Under the pieces are notes generated by a model. It made no database searches, was not told where the DNA came from, and saw only the letters and a list, made by a program, of their open reading frames with translations. From JASJHI01 sp965371355 (GTDB taxonomy: Bacteria > Actinomycetota > Acidimicrobiia > Acidimicrobiales > Ilumatobacteraceae): a DNA stretch of 9,841 nt. Location of the stretch: assembly GCA_965371355.1 (NCBI GenBank), contig CBDUYD010000107.1, positions 1 to 9,841 of the forward strand, given 5' to 3'. The translations under genes and the position numbers were made by a program. This document shows, one piece after another, positions 1-6,511 of the stretch. Position 1 is the first letter of the stretch. Each line of letters opens with the position of its first letter.

Positions 1-81
1 GAGAACCGCTGGAAGCACCCGCCCGGCCAGGCCGAGAACCGGATCGGTCACGGGCCCGAGGCTGCGGACTGCGTGGCATAG
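1..81 (+). CDS. C-terminal end of an unidentified upstream gene (partial)
   Basis: Reading frame 1 is open from the window edge for 26 codons and ends in TAG at 79-81, seven bases before the Rieske oxygenase start. About 23 of the 26 codons end in G or C, as expected for a real gene in this genome and unlike the other frames here. The peptide ends in ADCVA and is rich in Pro, Gly and His, with no motif I recognise. If real, it is the gene upstream of the oxygenase in the same operon. The alternative is chance openness in GC-rich DNA; 26 codons cannot settle it. Confidence 0.45.
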   Translation, partial: ENRWKHPPGQAENRIGHGPEAADCVA

Positions 82-88
82 TGGGACC

Positions 89-1387
89 GTGGTCAGTTCC
101 GCTGTCAACCGTGTGCTCACCGAATCGGGTCCGGAAACCCCCGGCGGGCACGTCCTTCGCCAGTACTGGCAACCAGCCGCCCTCACCGAGGAGCTACGCG
201 GCGAACGCCCTGTCGTTGCGGTCACCGTGATGAACGAGGAACTCGTGCTCTTCACCGACGAGCGGGGAGACCTCGGCCTCATCGGACGGTACTGCCCGCA
301 CCGCGGGGTCGACCTGTGCTTCGGCCGCCTCGAGGACGGAGGGCTGCGATGCCCGCTGCACGGTTGGCTGTTCGACGTCGAGGGCACGTGCCTCGAGACG
401 CCGGCCGAACCCGAGACGAGCACCTTCCACGAGCGGATCCACCATCGCAGCTACCCCGTTCGAGAGCGCAACGGCATCGTGTGGGCCTATCTCGGCGACG
501 GCGACCCTCCACCGTTGCCGGACTTCGACTGCATGATCGCACCCCGCTCACACGTATTCGCCTTCAAAGGGATGTGGAACTGCAACTGGCTGCAATCCCA
601 CGAGGTCGGCATCGACCCGTCGCACGCCGCGTTCCTCCACCGCTTCCTCGATGACGACTCCGAGGAATACGGCCAACAGTTCCGCGACCTCGTCGCCGAC
701 ACGGGGGTGACCACGGTGAAGCTGATGCGCGAGGCATCGGCGCCGACGATCATCGCCGATCCCACGCCCTTCGGATTCCGGATGCGGACCACCCGCGACT
801 ACCGCGGCGAGTTCACCCATGTGCGCATCTCCAACTGCATCTTCCCCAACGCGATCACGATCGCGATGAGCCGCGAGATGAGCATCACGCAGTGGCATGT
901 GCCGATCGACGACTCCAGCAGTTACTGGTACTCGATGTTCGTCAGCTTCGGCGAGCCCGTCGACGCCGCCGTCATGCGCGAGCAGCGGATCTCACAGGTT
1001 TCGATGCCCGACTACCGGCCGCTCACCAGCGCTGAGGACAACTGGGGTTTCAGCGCCGACGAGCAGCGGACGTCCACATACACGGGCATGGGCCGTGACA
1101 TCAACGTCCACGATCAATGGGCCGTCGAATCGCAGGGGCCGATCTACGATCGTGGCAACGAACATCTCAGTCCCGCCGACGTCGGCATTCGAACCCACCG
1201 GCGGATGTTCCTCGCCGCCGCCGAAGACCCCTCACCCTCCAAACTCGTCGGGCGGAACGATCCCGTCGCCGGGCCTGTCGCGATCGAAGCGGTGACGACG
1301 GGAGAGGACTTCGACGGGGCCTGGCAAGACCTCGACCGTGCAAGGCGCGCGGCGTCGCAATGGGCACACGCCCTGGATTACGGGTGA
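89..1387 (+). CDS. Rieske non-heme iron oxygenase, phthalate 4,5-dioxygenase-type alpha subunit
   Basis: This is a 432-aa oxygenase predicted to hydroxylate, dioxygenate or demethylate an aromatic or related substrate using O2 and electrons from a separate reductase. The N-terminal Rieske domain (about 20-135) carries the [2Fe-2S] ligands C69-x-H71 and C88-x2-H91. The catalytic domain has D176-x2-H179-x4-H184: the bridging Asp and the two His ligands of the mononuclear iron. The third ligand is probably D342, in a stretch VHDQWAVESQGPIYDR typical of the phthalate-dioxygenase group. The early GPETPGG...RQYWQPAAL also fits that group. Length is normal for a homomultimeric alpha subunit, and no beta subunit, ferredoxin or reductase gene is in view. 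The GTG start at 89 has only a weak ribosome site and the frame is open to the window edge, so the start is uncertain. The 3' end overlaps the glutamine-synthetase-like gene. Substrate unknown. Confidence 0.93.
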   Translation: MVSSAVNRVLTESGPETPGGHVLRQYWQPAALTEELRGERPVVAVTVMNEELVLFTDERGDLGLIGRYCPHRGVDLCFGRLEDGGLRCPLHGWLFDVEGTCLETPAEPETSTFHERIHHRSYPVRERNGIVWAYLGDGDPPPLPDFDCMIAPRSHVFAFKGMWNCNWLQSHEVGIDPSHAAFLHRFLDDDSEEYGQQFRDLVADTGVTTVKLMREASAPTIIADPTPFGFRMRTTRDYRGEFTHVRISNCIFPNAITIAMSREMSITQWHVPIDDSSSYWYSMFVSFGEPVDAAVMREQRISQVSMPDYRPLTSAEDNWGFSADEQRTSTYTGMGRDINVHDQWAVESQGPIYDRGNEHLSPADVGIRTHRRMFLAAAEDPSPSKLVGRNDPVAGPVAIEAVTTGEDFDGAWQDLDRARRAASQWAHALDYG

Positions 1388-2748
1388 GCGCACAAGGGGT
1401 TCTCGATCGGATTCGAGACGAGGGCGTTCACAGCGTGAGGGTCGTGTTCGCCGACCAGCACGGGCTGCTGCGAGGCAAGACGATCGCCGCGGACGGTATG
1501 GCCGCTGCACTTGAGAAGGGCATTCGCGTGCCGGGATCGCTGCTCCACAAGGACACCGGCCAGGTCTACGCGGTCGGGCTCTGGGAGCCGAGCGGCGACG
1601 AGTTGCTCGACGCCCTCGTGGGGGCGCGTGACATCACGATGCGGCCGGTGCCCGCGACGTTTCGAGTCCTGCCGTGGCTCGAAGGGACGGCCCTCATCCT
1701 CAGCGATCTGGAAACGACCGACGGCGACCCGATCCCTCATTCGACCAGGCAGATCTGCGCCCGGGCGCTCGACCGACTCCGGGGACACCGGCTGTCGTTC
1801 ACCGCCGGCCTCGAGCTCGAGTTCCATCTCTACCGCGTCGGCGAAGACGGCGCGTTGGAACACTCCCACCCCGGATGGGATCTCCTCGGAGAGGACGGTC
1901 TCGACCGGATCGAGCCGGCACTCGAACCGATCCGGGAGGGTCTCGGCGCACTCGGAATGGCACCGGCCACGATCGAGGCCGAACTCGGACCGAGCCAGAT
2001 CGAGATCACGTTCGCGCCGACCGTCGGGATCGATGTCGCCGACGAGGCGATCATCGCCCGGACGGCGATCAAACACATCGCCCGGCGTAACGGGTACCAG
2101 GCCACCTTCATGAGTCGGCCGAGGGTCGGCGACGAGAGCTTTCCGAGCGGCTGGCATCTCCACCAGTCGCTCGTGTCCACCGACGATCCCGCCGGGCCGA
2201 GCCTGTTCGTGCCACCCGACGATTCCGCACTCCTGTCGACCCTCGGTCAGCACTACGTCGCCGGTCTCCTGAGCAACGCGGCGGCCTCGTGCCTCCTGAC
2301 GACCCCGACGATCACCGGTCACAAGCGCTACCGCCCGCGGGCGATCGCCCCCGACCGCATCACCTGGAGCCGTCAGCACCGAGGCGCCATGCTGCGGATC
2401 ATCGGTGGGCCCGGCGACCCGGCGACGCGGGTCGAGAACCGTGCAGGCGACACCGCGGCCAACCCCTACCTGTACGTCGCATCGCAGGTGTTGAGCGGAC
2501 TCGACGGAATCGAGCACGAACTCACCCCGCCCGAGCCGACCGATTCTCCCTACGAGCAGGCCGGCGGCGACCTGCTTCCCCGGACGCTCGGTGAATCGAT
2601 CGAGGCCTTCGCCGCCAGCGCGCTGTACCGAGAGTCACTCGGCGGCGATGTCGCCGACTACATCGCCACACTCAAGAGAAGCGAGTGGCAGCGTTTCAAC
2701 GCCGAGGTCACCGACTGGGAGCAGCGCGAGTACTTCGACCGGTTCTGA
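1384..2748 (+). CDS. Glutamine-synthetase-family ligase (possible gamma-glutamyl-amide synthetase)
   Basis: This predicted 454-aa ATP-dependent ligase would join the gamma-carboxyl of glutamate to ammonia or an amine. The fold is complete: an N-terminal domain with VFADQHGLLRGK (about 21-32), then catalytic-domain residues E144/E146 (LELEF), E200 and E207 (ELGPSQIE), H258-L-H260, K314-R315 (GHKRYRP) and E351-N-R353 before the AANPYL signature. The metal- and glutamate-binding positions are therefore kept. The variant HKRYRP/APDRITW region departs from housekeeping GlnA and resembles GS-like enzymes acting on amines. The regulatory adenylylation loop of GSI was not assessed. I chose GTG 1384 because GTGA overlaps the oxygenase stop and the protein begins like its family; ATG 1360 would add eight residues. 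Neither has a strong ribosome site, so translation is probably coupled. Pairing with a Rieske oxygenase recalls aniline catabolism (gamma-glutamylanilide synthase). That function is inference. Confidence 0.9.
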   Translation: MSAQGVLDRIRDEGVHSVRVVFADQHGLLRGKTIAADGMAAALEKGIRVPGSLLHKDTGQVYAVGLWEPSGDELLDALVGARDITMRPVPATFRVLPWLEGTALILSDLETTDGDPIPHSTRQICARALDRLRGHRLSFTAGLELEFHLYRVGEDGALEHSHPGWDLLGEDGLDRIEPALEPIREGLGALGMAPATIEAELGPSQIEITFAPTVGIDVADEAIIARTAIKHIARRNGYQATFMSRPRVGDESFPSGWHLHQSLVSTDDPAGPSLFVPPDDSALLSTLGQHYVAGLLSNAAASCLLTTPTITGHKRYRPRAIAPDRITWSRQHRGAMLRIIGGPGDPATRVENRAGDTAANPYLYVASQVLSGLDGIEHELTPPEPTDSPYEQAGGDLLPRTLGESIEAFAASALYRESLGGDVADYIATLKRSEWQRFNAEVTDWEQREYFDRF

Positions 2749-2848
2749 ATCTCCCGAACGACCTCCGGTCTCCGCGCCGTGTGTGCCACCTTCCGAGGCC
2801 CCACCCGCGACCTCGACGAGCCGCGCGCAGTTCTCGGCGTTCCGCCTG

Positions 2849-2892
2849 ACCGTCACGGTGCGCGGAACCGTAAGGTCGTCGCACAGCACGGT
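2849..2892. promoter_or_regulatory. Cluster of ACCGT/ACGGT pentamers in the intergenic gap (candidate operator)
   Basis: The 200-bp gap between the ligase and the flavin protein (2749-2948) holds four copies of a pentamer in alternating orientation: ACCGT 2849-2853, ACGGT 2855-2859, ACCGT 2867-2871 and ACGGT 2888-2892. The first two form an 11-bp palindrome with a one-base centre; the second and third form a 5-bp inverted repeat around seven bases. This may be a binding site or a small hairpin controlling the flavin protein/MFS pair. No convincing -35/-10 pair or U-tract terminator is visible in the gap. The site is an inference from pattern alone. Confidence 0.3.
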
Positions 2893-2934
2893 CGGCTGCT
2901 CAGGTCGGGGAGTGCGGTCGGAACGACGACGCCC

Positions 2935-2940
2935 GAGAGG
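2935..2940 (+). promoter_or_regulatory. Ribosome binding site fixing the GTG start at 2949
   Basis: GAGAGG lies eight bases before GTG 2949, good Shine-Dalgarno spacing. It is the main reason for choosing that GTG over later starts. Confidence 0.65.
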
Positions 2941-2948
2941 AAGCATCC

Positions 2949-3440
2949 GTGAAGATTCCACGAGACGACCCGCGAGCGGCCTATATGGCCAGCGACACGA
3001 TCGTCGAGTGGGACGAGCTGTCGGAGTTCCTCGGCGACAAGCACCGCTGGGTGCTGGCCACGACGAGAGCCGACGGCCGGCCGCAGATGAGCATGGTCAC
3101 CGGTGGGATCACGGCCTCGGGACAACTCGCGATCTCGACGTATCCCCAGCGCGCGAAGGTCGGAAACGTCCGCCGCAACCCACTCGTCGCCGTCGCTGTG
3201 ATGGGTGACAGGTTCAACGATGCCTGGGTCCAGGTCGACGGCACGGCGACCGTCCTCGACATGCCCGCTGCCGGCGACGGCTTCATCGAGTACTACCGCA
3301 GCATCTCGGGCGAGCACCCCGACTGGGGGGAGTATCGGCAGGCGATGGCCGATCAGGGCAAGTGCCTGATCCTCGTCGAGCCGACCGGCTGGAGCCCGAT
3401 CAGCAGGGGCGGCTTCCCGCCGTCGCTGTTCGAGGACTGA
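2949..3440 (+). CDS. PPOX-class split-barrel FMN/F420-binding protein (Rv1155-like)
   Basis: This 163-aa protein of the pyridoxamine-phosphate-oxidase-like split beta-barrel superfamily most resembles the F420/FMN-dependent Rv1155-type group. Visible features are the first strand WVLATTRADGRPQMSMV (about 34-50), a basic phosphate-binding stretch in which R, K and R residues of TYPQRAKVGNVRRNP contact the cofactor in relatives, then WVQVDGTATVLD, the strand following the cofactor site. The C-terminal half carries Trp and Tyr residues common in this group. Members act as small dimeric flavin or deazaflavin reductases/oxidases in the cytoplasm, and many have no known substrate. A good GAGAGG site precedes the GTG start. 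The stop lies four bases before the MFS transporter, so the two are almost surely co-transcribed. Cofactor choice (FMN or F420) cannot be read from sequence with certainty. Confidence 0.85.
   Translation: MKIPRDDPRAAYMASDTIVEWDELSEFLGDKHRWVLATTRADGRPQMSMVTGGITASGQLAISTYPQRAKVGNVRRNPLVAVAVMGDRFNDAWVQVDGTATVLDMPAAGDGFIEYYRSISGEHPDWGEYRQAMADQGKCLILVEPTGWSPISRGGFPPSLFED
3432..3436 (+). promoter_or_regulatory. Ribosome binding site for the TTG start of the MFS gene
   Basis: GAGGA inside the last codons of the flavin-protein gene sits eight bases before TTG 3445. It supports the rare TTG start and a tight operon. Confidence 0.55.
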
Positions 3441-3444
3441 CCCC

Positions 3445-4638
3445 TTGTCGATCGCACCCATCGTCGGGCTGGGCACCGAGCACGGACCGCCTCAGCGCCT
3501 GCTGTCGCGCCAGTTCGGCATCCTCGCCGCGAGTACGTCGTGCTTCTTTCTCGGCGCGGGCGCGCTCAACGTGCTGTTGCCGCAGTACGTGGTCGACGAA
3601 CTGGGAGGGTCGCCGGCGACAGCCGGCATCGTGATGGGATCGATGGCGGTGTCCGCTCTCGCCACGCGAGTGTGGTTCGGGCGCCTGGCGGATCGTCGGG
3701 GCGCGCGCCGGATCCTCGTGATCGGAGCGGTGCTCGCCGCGATCGCCACCGCCCTGCTCGTCGTCACGACAACGATCGCGGCCGTCATCGCCACCAGACT
3801 CCTGTTCGGCGCGGGCCAGGCCGCCTTCTTCACCGGCTCGACCACATTGGCGATCGACCTGGCACCCGACGATCGCCGCAGCCAGGCGGCGAGCTACATC
3901 CTGATCGCCGTGCACGTCGGTATGGGGATCGGCCCGATCGTGGCGGTGACGCTCGCCGACCGGCTGTCGTTCGATTCGATCTGGCTGATCGCGGCCGGGC
4001 TGATCGCCATCGGCGGGCTGGTCGCGGCGATGCTCTCGTACCGGCCCCCCGACCCGCACGCCGCCCCCTCGCCGTGGATCCACCCGAATGCCGTCGGACC
4101 AGGATTCGTATCGCTGTTCGGAATAATGGCGTTCAGTGGATTCTTGATGTTCGCCCCGCTCTACGCGCGAGAGATCGGACTCGTGCACGTCGGCCTCGTG
4201 TTCACCGTCGCCTCGATCACGATCGTGATCGTTCGGCTCGCGTTCGGGTGGGTGCCGGACGCGATCGGGCCGATCCGCGCCGGATCCGGTGCACTCATGT
4301 TGACCGCTGTCGCCGCCGTGGTCGTCGCCGTGTGGGCGCAGCCGGCCGGAATGTTCGTCGGGGCAATGCTGCTCGCGACCGGGCTGTCGTTGCAGTCGCC
4401 ATCGTTCATCGCGCTCGCCGTCGACGGGGTGCCGTCCAGCGAGCGCGGCTCGGCGATGGCGACGTTCACCGGCTTCTTCGACATCGCCGGCGCACTCGTC
4501 GGTCCGATGTTCGGCCTGATCGTGACCGGCTCCACCTACCGGGCGGCGTTCCTGGTGAGCGCGGCGATGTCGGTGTTCGCGCTCGTGATCCTTCGCCTGA
4601 TCGTCGCACCCCGGACCGTGCGGTCCGATTCTGCGTGA
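3445..4638 (+). CDS. Major facilitator superfamily transporter
   Basis: This 397-aa integral membrane transporter is a predicted proton-coupled exporter or importer of a small molecule. It has about twelve hydrophobic segments, for example residues 26-50, 57-77, 90-107, 148-167 and 176-199, plus a similar set after about 215, giving the usual 6+6 arrangement. MFS motif A, GRLADRRGARR, lies at 79-89 between helices 2 and 3. A short polar linker near 199-215 (PPDPHAAPSPW) separates the halves. The second half has its own loop, FGWVPDAIGPIRAG, a weak counterpart of motif A. The length is normal and there is no signal peptide. The TTG start is supported by GAGGA eight bases upstream and by the four-base gap to the flavin-protein gene. 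The 3' end runs into an inverted repeat that also serves the convergent sigma gene. Efflux is more likely than uptake, but the substrate is unknown. Confidence 0.9.
   Translation: MSIAPIVGLGTEHGPPQRLLSRQFGILAASTSCFFLGAGALNVLLPQYVVDELGGSPATAGIVMGSMAVSALATRVWFGRLADRRGARRILVIGAVLAAIATALLVVTTTIAAVIATRLLFGAGQAAFFTGSTTLAIDLAPDDRRSQAASYILIAVHVGMGIGPIVAVTLADRLSFDSIWLIAAGLIAIGGLVAAMLSYRPPDPHAAPSPWIHPNAVGPGFVSLFGIMAFSGFLMFAPLYAREIGLVHVGLVFTVASITIVIVRLAFGWVPDAIGPIRAGSGALMLTAVAAVVVAVWAQPAGMFVGAMLLATGLSLQSPSFIALAVDGVPSSERGSAMATFTGFFDIAGALVGPMFGLIVTGSTYRAAFLVSAAMSVFALVILRLIVAPRTVRSDSA
4613..4626. repeat. Short perfect hairpin at the 3' end of the MFS gene
   Basis: GGACCG-TG-CGGTCC is a perfect 6-bp inverted repeat with a two-base centre inside the last MFS codons. 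It directly abuts the left arm of the longer inverted repeat at 4627-4679. It may add to transcript-end structure. Confidence 0.4.
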
Positions 4639-4679
4639 GCAGGAATCGACTCGAACACGGTTATCGCTCACACAGAATC
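4627..4679. terminator. Long inverted repeat between convergent genes (candidate bidirectional terminator)
   Basis: GATTCTGCGTGAGC (4627-4640) and GCTCACACAGAATC (4666-4679) form a 14-bp stem around a 25-base loop. In plus-strand RNA the stem has one C-A mismatch. In minus-strand RNA the same position is a U-G wobble, so that stem is unbroken. The left arm contains the MFS stop codon, and the right arm ends 17 bases before the sigma gene stop. No run of U follows on either strand, so this would be a non-canonical terminator or an mRNA 3'-end stabiliser, as is common in actinobacteria. Confidence 0.55.
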
Positions 4680-4696
4680 CGGTATCGCGACTTCGG

Positions 4697-5959
4697 TCAC
4701 CTCGAGAGGGTGGCGAGGCACGAGGCCAGGTATTCACGCTCGCGTTCGGTGGGCGCGAGCGCGAGGGCGCTGGAGTAGGCGTCGGCGGCCTCGCCCGGCG
4801 AGCCGACCCGGCGGAGGAGGTCGGCCCGCGCGGCGTGGAACAGGTGGTAGCGGTCGAGGGATTTGTCCAGCGCGGACATCTCGGTGAGGGCGACAGCGGC
4901 GCCCTCGACCTCCGCGAGGGCGATCGCCCTGTTCATTGCGACGACCGGCGTGGGCATCACCGCGACGAGTTGGTCGTAGAGATCGACGATCTGTGTCCAG
5001 TCGGTGTCGGCGAAGCTCGCGGCGTCGCAGTGAACGGCATTGATCGCCGCCTGTAGTTGATAGGGCCCGGGACGATCACGGCGGATGCATGCGCGGACGA
5101 TCGCCTGGCCCTCGTCGATCAGATCCCGGTCCCAAACCCGGCGGTCCTGGTCGCGCAGTAGCACGACCGAGCCGTCGACGGTTCGAGCGGCGTGTCGCGA
5201 ATCTGTCAGCAAGAGCAGGGCGAGCAACCCGGCCGCCTCGGGCTCGTCGGGCATCAGCTCGGTCAGCGATCTCGCGAGCCGTAGGGCCTCGTCGCGCAGC
5301 TGATCACGATCCCCGACGTCGGCACCGGTGTTGTAGATGAGGTAGACGACGGCGAGGACCGACCGCAGTCGGTCGGGCAGTTCGGCGGCGCTCGGGATGC
5401 GGTACGGAATGTTCGCCGCTTTGATCTTGTGCTTGCCGCGCACCAGTCGCTTCGCCATCGTCGCCTCGCTGACGAGGAACGAACGGGCGACGTCCTCGAC
5501 GGTCAGGCCACCGAGCAGCCGGAGTGTGAGCGCGACCTGGTGTTCGACGCGCAGTGCCGGGTGGCAGCAGGTGAATATCAGACGGAGCCGGTCGTCGTCG
5601 ACCGCTCGATCGTGTACGGGATCCGGTGGCAGCGCGCCGCCCGCGCCGTCACCGACGCGTTGGTCGGATCTGGCGACCTCGTCGAGCAGCACACGTCCCC
5701 GCTTCTCGCGCCTCAGCCTGTCGATCGCCTTGTTCCGCGCCGTCGTCGTGATCCATCCACCGGTGTTCGGCGGGAGCCCGTCCCGAACCCACCGCTCGCT
5801 CGCCACGACGAACGCGTCCTGCACGGCATCCTCGGCGATGTCGAGGTCGCCGAACAAACGCGCCAGCGTCGCCACGACCTGCCCGTACTCGTCGCGGAAG
5901 ATCCGTGCGATCGTCTCCGCGCCGACCGCACCAGCGGCGGTGTCGGGATGTGTCGTCAC
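4697..5959 (-). CDS. ECF42-like RNA polymerase sigma factor with C-terminal TPR-like domain
   Basis: This 420-aa sigma factor is about twice the length of a plain ECF sigma. Region sigma-2 spans about 19-86 (AEDAVQDAF at 42-50; GGWITTTARNKAIDRLRRE at 67-85). Sigma-4 spans about 125-180, starting with the family signature TCCHPAL (130-136) and followed by the helix-turn-helix GLTVEDVARSFLVSEATMAKR (151-171). Residues from about 182 to 420 form an alpha-helical TPR-like extension (with LPDRLRSVLAVVYLIYNTG) that in this group replaces an anti-sigma factor as the control module. The gene lies 13 bases after the DGPF gene, the partner that defines the ECF42 group in actinobacteria. The GTG start has no Shine-Dalgarno sequence and is preceded by a hairpin filling the whole gap, so its translation probably depends on the DGPF gene. 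The targets and the signal are unknown. Confidence 0.92.
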   Translation of the reverse strand: MTTHPDTAAGAVGAETIARIFRDEYGQVVATLARLFGDLDIAEDAVQDAFVVASERWVRDGLPPNTGGWITTTARNKAIDRLRREKRGRVLLDEVARSDQRVGDGAGGALPPDPVHDRAVDDDRLRLIFTCCHPALRVEHQVALTLRLLGGLTVEDVARSFLVSEATMAKRLVRGKHKIKAANIPYRIPSAAELPDRLRSVLAVVYLIYNTGADVGDRDQLRDEALRLARSLTELMPDEPEAAGLLALLLLTDSRHAARTVDGSVVLLRDQDRRVWDRDLIDEGQAIVRACIRRDRPGPYQLQAAINAVHCDAASFADTDWTQIVDLYDQLVAVMPTPVVAMNRAIALAEVEGAAVALTEMSALDKSLDRYHLFHAARADLLRRVGSPGEAADAYSSALALAPTEREREYLASCLATLSR

Positions 5960-5972
5960 GCCGAGAGTCGGC
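5960..5972 (-). promoter_or_regulatory. Hairpin filling the DGPF-sigma gap (candidate translational control)
   Basis: Read on the minus strand, the 13 bases between the DGPF stop and the sigma GTG are GCCGA-CTC-TCGGC: a perfect 5-bp stem with a three-base loop. The hairpin takes the place where a ribosome site should be, and none is seen. Ribosomes finishing the DGPF gene would melt it, coupling sigma synthesis to DGPF translation. This is inference from sequence. Confidence 0.4.
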
Positions 5973-6335
5973 TCAGGCGCTGCCCGTATCTACGAACGGT
6001 CGCACCTCGATCGGCGCCTTGATCGCGTCGGTGACCTTCGCGGCCCACGCGAGTGCGGCGTCGAGATCGGCCGCCTCGATGACGTAGAACCCACCGATGT
6101 GCTCCTTCGACTCGGCGAACGGGCCGTCGGTCGTGAGCACCTCCCCGTCGCGCACGCGTACGACGGTGGAGGTGTCGACGTCGTGCAGTCGCCCGCTGAA
6201 CAGGAAGCTGCCGGTCGACCTCAACTCGTTCTCGAGCGCGCCGATCGCCTGCATCGATGTGGCCATCTCCTCGTCGGTCATCGGCTCGCGGACCTCACCT
6301 TCGACCGAATGGACGGACAACAGGTACTGACTCAT
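5973..6335 (-). CDS. DGPF/YCII-domain protein, partner of the ECF42-like sigma factor
   Basis: This 120-aa cytoplasmic protein of the YCII-like family (dimeric alpha/beta, ferredoxin-like fold) contains the signature DGPF at 70-73, in TTDGPFAESKEHIGGFYVIEA. The N-terminal strand MSQYLLSVHS and the LENELRSTGSFLFSGRL stretch also fit the family. Biochemical function is unknown; such proteins are typically encoded next to ECF42-type sigma factors and are thought to belong to the same regulatory unit. I chose ATG 6335 because GAGGAG sits five bases upstream and the protein then starts like its relatives. An in-frame start at 6371 would add 12 residues with no such site. The gene is the first of a two-gene minus-strand unit and faces away from the acyl-CoA synthetase across about 190 bp. 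Confidence 0.92.
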   Translation of the reverse strand: MSQYLLSVHSVEGEVREPMTDEEMATSMQAIGALENELRSTGSFLFSGRLHDVDTSTVVRVRDGEVLTTDGPFAESKEHIGGFYVIEAADLDAALAWAAKVTDAIKAPIEVRPFVDTGSA

Positions 6336-6340
6336 GATCT

Positions 6341-6346
6341 CTCCTC
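6341..6346 (-). promoter_or_regulatory. Ribosome binding site deciding the DGPF start
   Basis: The minus strand reads GAGGAG, five bases before ATG 6335. It favours the 120-aa form over the longer one. Confidence 0.7.
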
Positions 6347-6492
6347 GGGTCGGGCAGGCTGTTCCTACCACTCATCGTGCCAACGAACGGGCGCGGACGG
6401 TGAGGACACATCGCCGGAGAATTCCCCCGGACCGCTCGTCGGCGCGAGGAGTTCTATCATCGCGGTCGCTGACGAAGCATCGAATTCGGGGT

Positions 6493-6511
6493 CGTCCCAA
6501 TCCTCGGGACG
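6493..6511. promoter_or_regulatory. Small inverted repeat upstream of the acyl-CoA synthetase
   Basis: CGTCCC (6493-6498) and GGGACG (6506-6511) are perfect 6-bp arms around seven bases. The repeat ends just before GGGAAGG (6513-6519), the probable ribosome site. It could be an operator or a leader hairpin; with such short arms in GC-rich DNA, chance is possible. Confidence 0.25.

Noticed and set aside
89..1387. Assignment of the oxygenase to a named pathway gene such as phthalate dioxygenase
   Set aside because: Motifs show the group only. No reductase, dehydrogenase or ring-cleavage gene is nearby, so no symbol or substrate can be defended.
1378..2517. Long minus-strand open frame (379 codons) opposite the ligase gene
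   Set aside because: It is antisense to a gene with full glutamine-synthetase motifs. Its translation is rich in Arg, Asp, Gly and Val with no domain, as expected for opposite-strand frames in GC-rich DNA.
3400..4737. Minus-strand open frame (445 codons) opposite the MFS gene
   Set aside because: The product is extremely rich in Arg, His, Asp, Gly and Glu, with no hydrophobic core or motif. It mirrors the codon bias of the MFS gene.
3540..4778. Plus-strand open frame (412 codons) in a second frame of the MFS gene
   Set aside because: It is an Arg/Asp/His-rich shadow frame. The real frame has motif A and about twelve membrane segments.
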